This document shows, piece by piece, positions 60,715-64,000 of a stretch of 64,000 nucleotides of DNA. The stretch's first letter is position 1. Each line of letters starts with the position of its first letter. The notes below the pieces were generated by a model that saw only the letters and a program-made list of their open reading frames with translations, made no database searches and was not told the DNA's origin. The translations under genes and the position numbers were made by a program. The stretch is from positions 2,170,001 to 2,234,000 of the forward strand of contig NZ_CP035283.1 in the NCBI RefSeq assembly GCF_004103755.1, read 5' to 3'. The DNA is from Caproiciproducens sp. NJN-50 (lineage in GTDB: Bacteria; Bacillota; Clostridia; Oscillospirales; Acutalibacteraceae).

Positions 60715-61404
60715 TCAGCTCTTTGCACTTCCGCCGAGAATCACAACAGCAGAAAGTGTTTGACCGTCCGGCTGATAGACGATCTTCAAAATCGTTCCCT
60801 CCTGAATATCCGACAGGGAGGCCGTCGTTTCACCGGTTTGCTGTGATGCCGCAGAACTTTCTCCGGATGATGTTTCCTGGGAACCGCGTTCCCTTCCCAT
60901 CTCCTGTTTGGACAGAACGCTTTCATCGGAGACGGTGATGGTTTTTGTTTCACCCGTCAAAGTCAGCAGGTTGTCAAAACCGCCTTTTGGGTCAGACCCT
61001 GATGCATTTCCCGTTCCGGAAGCCGCACCCTCCGGACGCGCTCCGCTTTTCCCTTCCGGCAGGCTGCCGCCGGACCCCTGACGCTCCCGGGAACCGCCGG
61101 GAGCGGATCCGCTTGCGTCCCCGTTTCCCCCGTCAGGCCCTTGGCCGCTGCCGGCCTGATCCTTCGGTCCGCCCCGTACGTTCAGCGTCCCCACTGATAA
61201 AGTGATCTTTTCTCCGTCAACCGCAGTTACCTTTCCATAAATCGTATTCTGGTCCCCGGAACTGGTGGAGGCGCTTTCGTCCGCCTGTGTGGAGGACGCC
61301 GCGGATGAGGCGCTCGTCTGTGCCGAAGAGCAGGCACTGGTGCCAATCAAACAGGCAAAAGCCAAAAGAAGGGTCCCGGTTCGAAAACGATTCCATTTTT
61401 TCAT
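60715..61404 (-). CDS. Putative lipoprotein with a Gly/Ser-rich low-complexity middle
   Basis: A 229-residue exported protein. The signal peptide ends GTSAC (possible lipobox, Cys25). Residues 26-50 are Ser/Ala-rich, 53-75 form NTIYGKVTAVDGEKITLSVG, reminiscent of DUF5666-type beta domains, 76-140 are Gly/Pro/Ser-rich, and a second beta segment ends with TILKIVYQPDGQTLSAVVIL. Function unknown. RBS is weak (AATAGGAGC). Confidence 0.75.
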   Translation of the reverse strand: MKKWNRFRTGTLLLAFACLIGTSACSSAQTSASSAASSTQADESASTSSGDQNTIYGKVTAVDGEKITLSVGTLNVRGGPKDQAGSGQGPDGGNGDASGSAPGGSRERQGSGGSLPEGKSGARPEGAASGTGNASGSDPKGGFDNLLTLTGETKTITVSDESVLSKQEMGRERGSQETSSGESSAASQQTGETTASLSDIQEGTILKIVYQPDGQTLSAVVILGGSAKS

Positions 61405-61572
61405 TGTTACAGCTCCTATTCACAGGTAAATTTTTCCTGAATTCTTTCACAAGAATACAATCCGGTTATGAAAGACGGATGAACAGACCCTGAGAGTTGC
61501 ATGAAAAAGGAATCATCGGGCAAAGTTCCGAACTCGGCGGCATGATTCCGGCCCGGCCCGGCCCGATTCCAT

Positions 61573-61609
61573 AAAAAACTCCCTCCGAAGAAACTTCGGA
61601 GGGAGTTTT
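61573..61609 (-). terminator. Terminator of the 600-residue surface protein gene
   Basis: A 16-bp stem (AAAACTCCCTCCGAAG and its complement) with a three-base loop and TTTTTTA after it on the minus strand. The interval 61405-61572 holds a (GCCCG)3 tract at 61551-61565 and no gene. Confidence 0.9.
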
Positions 61610-61632
61610 AAGCGAAACCACCTGCGATGAAC

Positions 61633-63435
61633 TTACGCCAGCGCGACAAGTCTGGCGCTGGTTCCCCCTGCTTTGGCACCGTTTTGCACCGTTACCTTCG
61701 TGCAAACGTTTCCGCCGCCGGATACGGAAAAGGTGACGGAAGCCGTTCCGGCCGCCTGGCCCGAGATCCTGTACAGAAGCATATTTCCGCTTTTCTTCAA
61801 AAACTGCACGGAAACACAGGACTGATCGGAAGAAGCCCAGATCGTATTGTCACCGACTCCCTTCGCCGTGACCCCTATGACATAAGTTCCGCCTGGAGCC
61901 ATGGTATAAGACGATGTATCCATTGTGATGCCCGCCGAAACATCGGCAATCATCTTCTGCCCGCCGATATCGATCGTCACCTGGCCTTTTCCCGTCCCTG
62001 TGACAGGATAAATCCACGCGGGATTCCCGGCGCCGTCTTTCACGGCTGTTCCCGCGCCGACGGTTGCGACGGACGAATTATAGGACAGCGCGTACGGGGC
62101 GGTCGAAGAGGAGGTCCGCGCAAGCACGCAGTACCGGTCCCCCGTTAAAATGGAAACCGTCGAAGTGTCAAGCGCGACCGATCCGTCGGAACTGCTGTTG
62201 GAATCATCCGAATACCCGGTCGAAACGACACAGGAATCGGATTTGTAATCCCCCAAACGATCTCCGTGCGCATCCACCAGATATGCGATCAGCGTTGCCT
62301 TGTACATTCCCTTGGCGGAAGACAGGGCGGTCACCTTGCACGAAAGCCCGCCGGAATCCGTCGACTTGGAGAAAGCGGAGGTATCCCCATACAGCTCCCA
62401 GACCAGCTTCGTGCCGGTTGCGAAATCCGAGAAATCCGGCTCAACATGCGCTTTGACCGTCGCGGATTCGCCGCTGTCCAGCGACAGCGACTGGTTGCTG
62501 AGCGTGATTCCGTCCGTCAGCGCGTTGGTCAGCACAAATCTGTCCTCCGCCCCGCTGTCTTCCTTTGCTTCCAAACCGAAATCATAGAGGCGCACGCTGT
62601 CTTCATCGACGGAATCACTGTCCGCATAAAACGCCGTGTCCCCCTTGCTGACATGATTGCGGAAAATCAAAAGCGGTTTCCCTTCGATTGAACCGTAAAC
62701 GGTCAGTTTTCCCGAAGGAAAATACAAAGTGCCCGGCCCCGTTAAGGTGTCCAGCTCCAAGGAAGAGCTGGTGGCGAATTCCGCGCCGTCCGTGATGTAT
62801 AGTTCCTCCGCTTCAATTTTTTCATCCGCGGTCGCGACAGTATCGTCCTTTACGACGATTTTTTTCAGATTGCTCAGCGTCGGCAGAGTGTCCGTGTATT
62901 TGCTGATATTCAGGGTCCCCGTGTCGTCGCCGTCGATCCCCTTGGTTTTCAGCGTGCATTTGTTCAGCTCGATGCTCTCCTCCGCTTTGATGGTCCCGGT
63001 AACGCTCGCGTTGACTCCGGAAGAAACGGTGATCTCCTTGGATTCCAGGCTGCCGCCGATCTTCACGGTACTGCTCAGCGTAACCTCCTCGTCGCAAAAA
63101 ACATCATGCCGGATGTTTCCTCCGCTGATTTTCAGATCGCCGCCGGCATCGACGGATTTCATGTCTCCCCCTTTAATTTCGGCGGCTCCGCTGCAGGAAA
63201 CATCGTCCACCGTTCCGTTCTTCACCGTCAGGCTTCCGTTATAGGTCACGTCTTTCCCGGTCACATCTTCAAAGTTATCCTCGTCCCAGGTCTTGCCCCA
63301 AGCGGATGCGGAGCCAAGGTAGGTTTTCGCGCCGTGCATATCAACGACGGCCGCAGAAGATGTTGCCGCGAGAGTGTGCGGTGTGGATAAAAGCAGAAGA
63401 AATAACGGCAAAAAAACAGCGGTCCATTTTCTCAT
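61633..63435 (-). CDS. Secreted protein with repetitive beta-solenoid-like region
   Basis: A 600-residue protein with a signal peptide (about 1-26, LLLLSTPHTLAATSS). Residues 55-200 repeat short strand-turn units such as GSLTVKNGTVDDVSCSG and GGDLKISGGNI, as in polymer-forming or right-handed beta-helix proteins. The last 250 residues look like two or three Ig-like (Big2-type) domains: STVSILTGDRYCVLARTSSS and SYTMAPGGTYVIGVTAKG. No LPXTG motif, SLH domain or C-terminal membrane segment is seen. ATG 63435 follows GGGGG by seven bases. Role unknown, possibly structural. Confidence 0.8.
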   Translation of the reverse strand: MRKWTAVFLPLFLLLLSTPHTLAATSSAAVVDMHGAKTYLGSASAWGKTWDEDNFEDVTGKDVTYNGSLTVKNGTVDDVSCSGAAEIKGGDMKSVDAGGDLKISGGNIRHDVFCDEEVTLSSTVKIGGSLESKEITVSSGVNASVTGTIKAEESIELNKCTLKTKGIDGDDTGTLNISKYTDTLPTLSNLKKIVVKDDTVATADEKIEAEELYITDGAEFATSSSLELDTLTGPGTLYFPSGKLTVYGSIEGKPLLIFRNHVSKGDTAFYADSDSVDEDSVRLYDFGLEAKEDSGAEDRFVLTNALTDGITLSNQSLSLDSGESATVKAHVEPDFSDFATGTKLVWELYGDTSAFSKSTDSGGLSCKVTALSSAKGMYKATLIAYLVDAHGDRLGDYKSDSCVVSTGYSDDSNSSSDGSVALDTSTVSILTGDRYCVLARTSSSTAPYALSYNSSVATVGAGTAVKDGAGNPAWIYPVTGTGKGQVTIDIGGQKMIADVSAGITMDTSSYTMAPGGTYVIGVTAKGVGDNTIWASSDQSCVSVQFLKKSGNMLLYRISGQAAGTASVTFSVSGGGNVCTKVTVQNGAKAGGTSARLVALA

Positions 63436-63441
63436 TCTCAT

Positions 63442-63512
63442 CCCCCCTGATTTCGGGATGAATCCGCTTCCTGAGTCTGTGGGAGAGGATTCTTCATTTC
63501 CCGTTTATAATA
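63442..63512 (-). promoter_or_regulatory. Structured 5' leader of the surface protein gene
   Basis: CGGG plus ATGAAGAATCC pair with GGATTCAT plus CCCG across about 20 bases, just upstream of the ribosome site. I do not recognise it as a known riboswitch. Confidence 0.45.
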
Positions 63513-63515
63513 TAA

Positions 63516-63544
63516 ATTATACCTTTAGAAGGAATATATTTCAA
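63516..63544 (-). promoter_or_regulatory. Promoter of the surface protein gene
   Basis: TTGAAA (63539-63544), 17-bp spacer, TATAAT (63516-63521) on the minus strand, leaving a leader of about 75 bases. Confidence 0.72.
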
Positions 63545-63628
63545 GGAAGATAAGAGAAAAGAAAGAATATTTTGGTGAAATTTAAGGATATCTCTACCTA
63601 TAAAAGTAAAAATTTTGAAAGCAAATAC

Positions 63629-64000
63629 CTACTTTCTGCTTTGGCGCGTCATCGGCCGTTTGAAACAGCGAAGGTAATTTTCCTCTGCCGCTTCCCAGTT
63701 AATCAGATGCAGAAACGCATCCAGATACTCATCGCGCCTGTTTTGGTATTGCAGGTAATAGGCGTGCTCCCACACGTCCACAAGAAGAACCGGACAGAAG
63801 CCGCGCGGCAGCGGAGTATCCTGATTCATGGTGCTCAATATTTTCAGCCTGCCGCGGCAGTCTGCCACCAGCCATGCGTAGCCGGAGCCAAATTGGCCGA
63901 GAGCGCAATTTTTAAATCGTTCGTCAAATTTCTCCATAGAGCCGTACGACGCGGCAATCGCGTCCTTCAGCTTTCCTCCCGGCTGCTTTCCGCCGGGATG
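63629..64000 (-). CDS. Fe/Mn superoxide dismutase, 3' part (partial at right edge)
   Basis: The last 123 residues of a superoxide dismutase, which turns superoxide into oxygen and peroxide. The frame runs to the window edge, beginning HPGGKQPGGKLKDAI. Family elements: NCALGQFGSGYAWLVADC, the metal ligands Asp and His in LLVDVWEHAYYLQYQNRR, and a C-terminal INWEAAEENYLRCF. The metal cannot be decided from this part. Confidence 0.93.
   Translation of the reverse strand, partial: HPGGKQPGGKLKDAIAASYGSMEKFDERFKNCALGQFGSGYAWLVADCRGRLKILSTMNQDTPLPRGFCPVLLVDVWEHAYYLQYQNRRDEYLDAFLHLINWEAAEENYLRCFKRPMTRQSRK

Noticed and set aside
61551..61565. (GCCCG)3 tract
   Set aside because: Only three short units in a GC-rich genome; not enough to call a functional repeat.
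1..64000. CRISPR arrays, tRNA or rRNA genes, insertion sequences, prophage
   Set aside because: No regularly spaced repeats, cloverleaf-like genes, transposase or integrase motifs, or phage genes were seen on either strand.

Overview
This window looks like a chromosomal segment of an endospore-forming, GC-rich member of the class Clostridia, most likely the Oscillospirales (Ruminococcaceae/Oscillospiraceae, Caproiciproducens-like). That placement is an inference. It rests on spoVD and spoVE-type division genes, the yqfC-yqfD-phoH-ybeY-dgkA-era-yqzL-recO operon, a YlbJ-type sporulation protein, DUF1540 and DUF4358 proteins, T-box and THF riboswitches, and frequent TTG starts behind strong GGAGG ribosome binding sites. 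No rRNA, tRNA, CRISPR array, prophage or insertion sequence was seen.

Layout. 1-8110 (minus strand): a division and cell wall cluster, mraZ-rsmH-ftsL-spoVD-[degenerate Mur ligase]-mraY-ftsW-murG, read from a sigma-A promoter followed by MraZ-box repeats. murD, murE and murF are absent; a 185-residue Mur-ligase-like protein without a P-loop sits where murE/murF normally lie. 8181-11664: a coiled-coil protein, coaD, rsmD and uvrC. 11711-12722: an AT-richer acetyltransferase and an HPr gene with its own promoter and terminator. 12936-17267: a translation and SRP operon, ylxM-ffh-rpsP-khpA-[THF riboswitch-folT]-rimM-trmD. 17276-20437: mutS2 and a YpmS-like membrane protein. 20567-26546: the yqfC to recO operon ending in an acetyltransferase. 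26653-31180: ylbJ, a Cys-rich small protein, an HD-GYP protein, small ORFs and a 2-hydroxyacid dehydrogenase. 31221-35898: a ribbon-helix-helix protein with clpB, then a TetR and a MarR regulator. 36042-38930: mrp, a gpsA-like gene and cysK.

39047-43893 is a leucine operon, leuA-leuC-leuD-leuB, behind a T-box whose specifier reads as CUC (Leu). 43922-48558 is a tryptophan unit: a T-box with a UGG (Trp) specifier precedes a TrpB2-type tryptophan synthase beta chain and a TrpXYZ-type ABC importer, so synthesis and uptake appear to answer to the same uncharged tRNA. 48555-54638 holds small metabolic genes, a cytidylate-kinase-like protein, a tandem DUF1540 protein, two lipoproteins (SGNH hydrolase and DUF4358), a large DUF6020-like membrane protein and a Cof-type phosphatase.

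54635-64000 is the most accessory-looking part. It holds a flavodoxin and a DMT exporter separated by an unusual palindrome and an orphan terminator; an MBOAT plus SGNH acyl-transfer pair probably acting on a surface polymer; an Nramp metal transporter with a 35-residue membrane peptide; two secreted or surface proteins; and the 3' part of a superoxide dismutase gene cut by the window edge.
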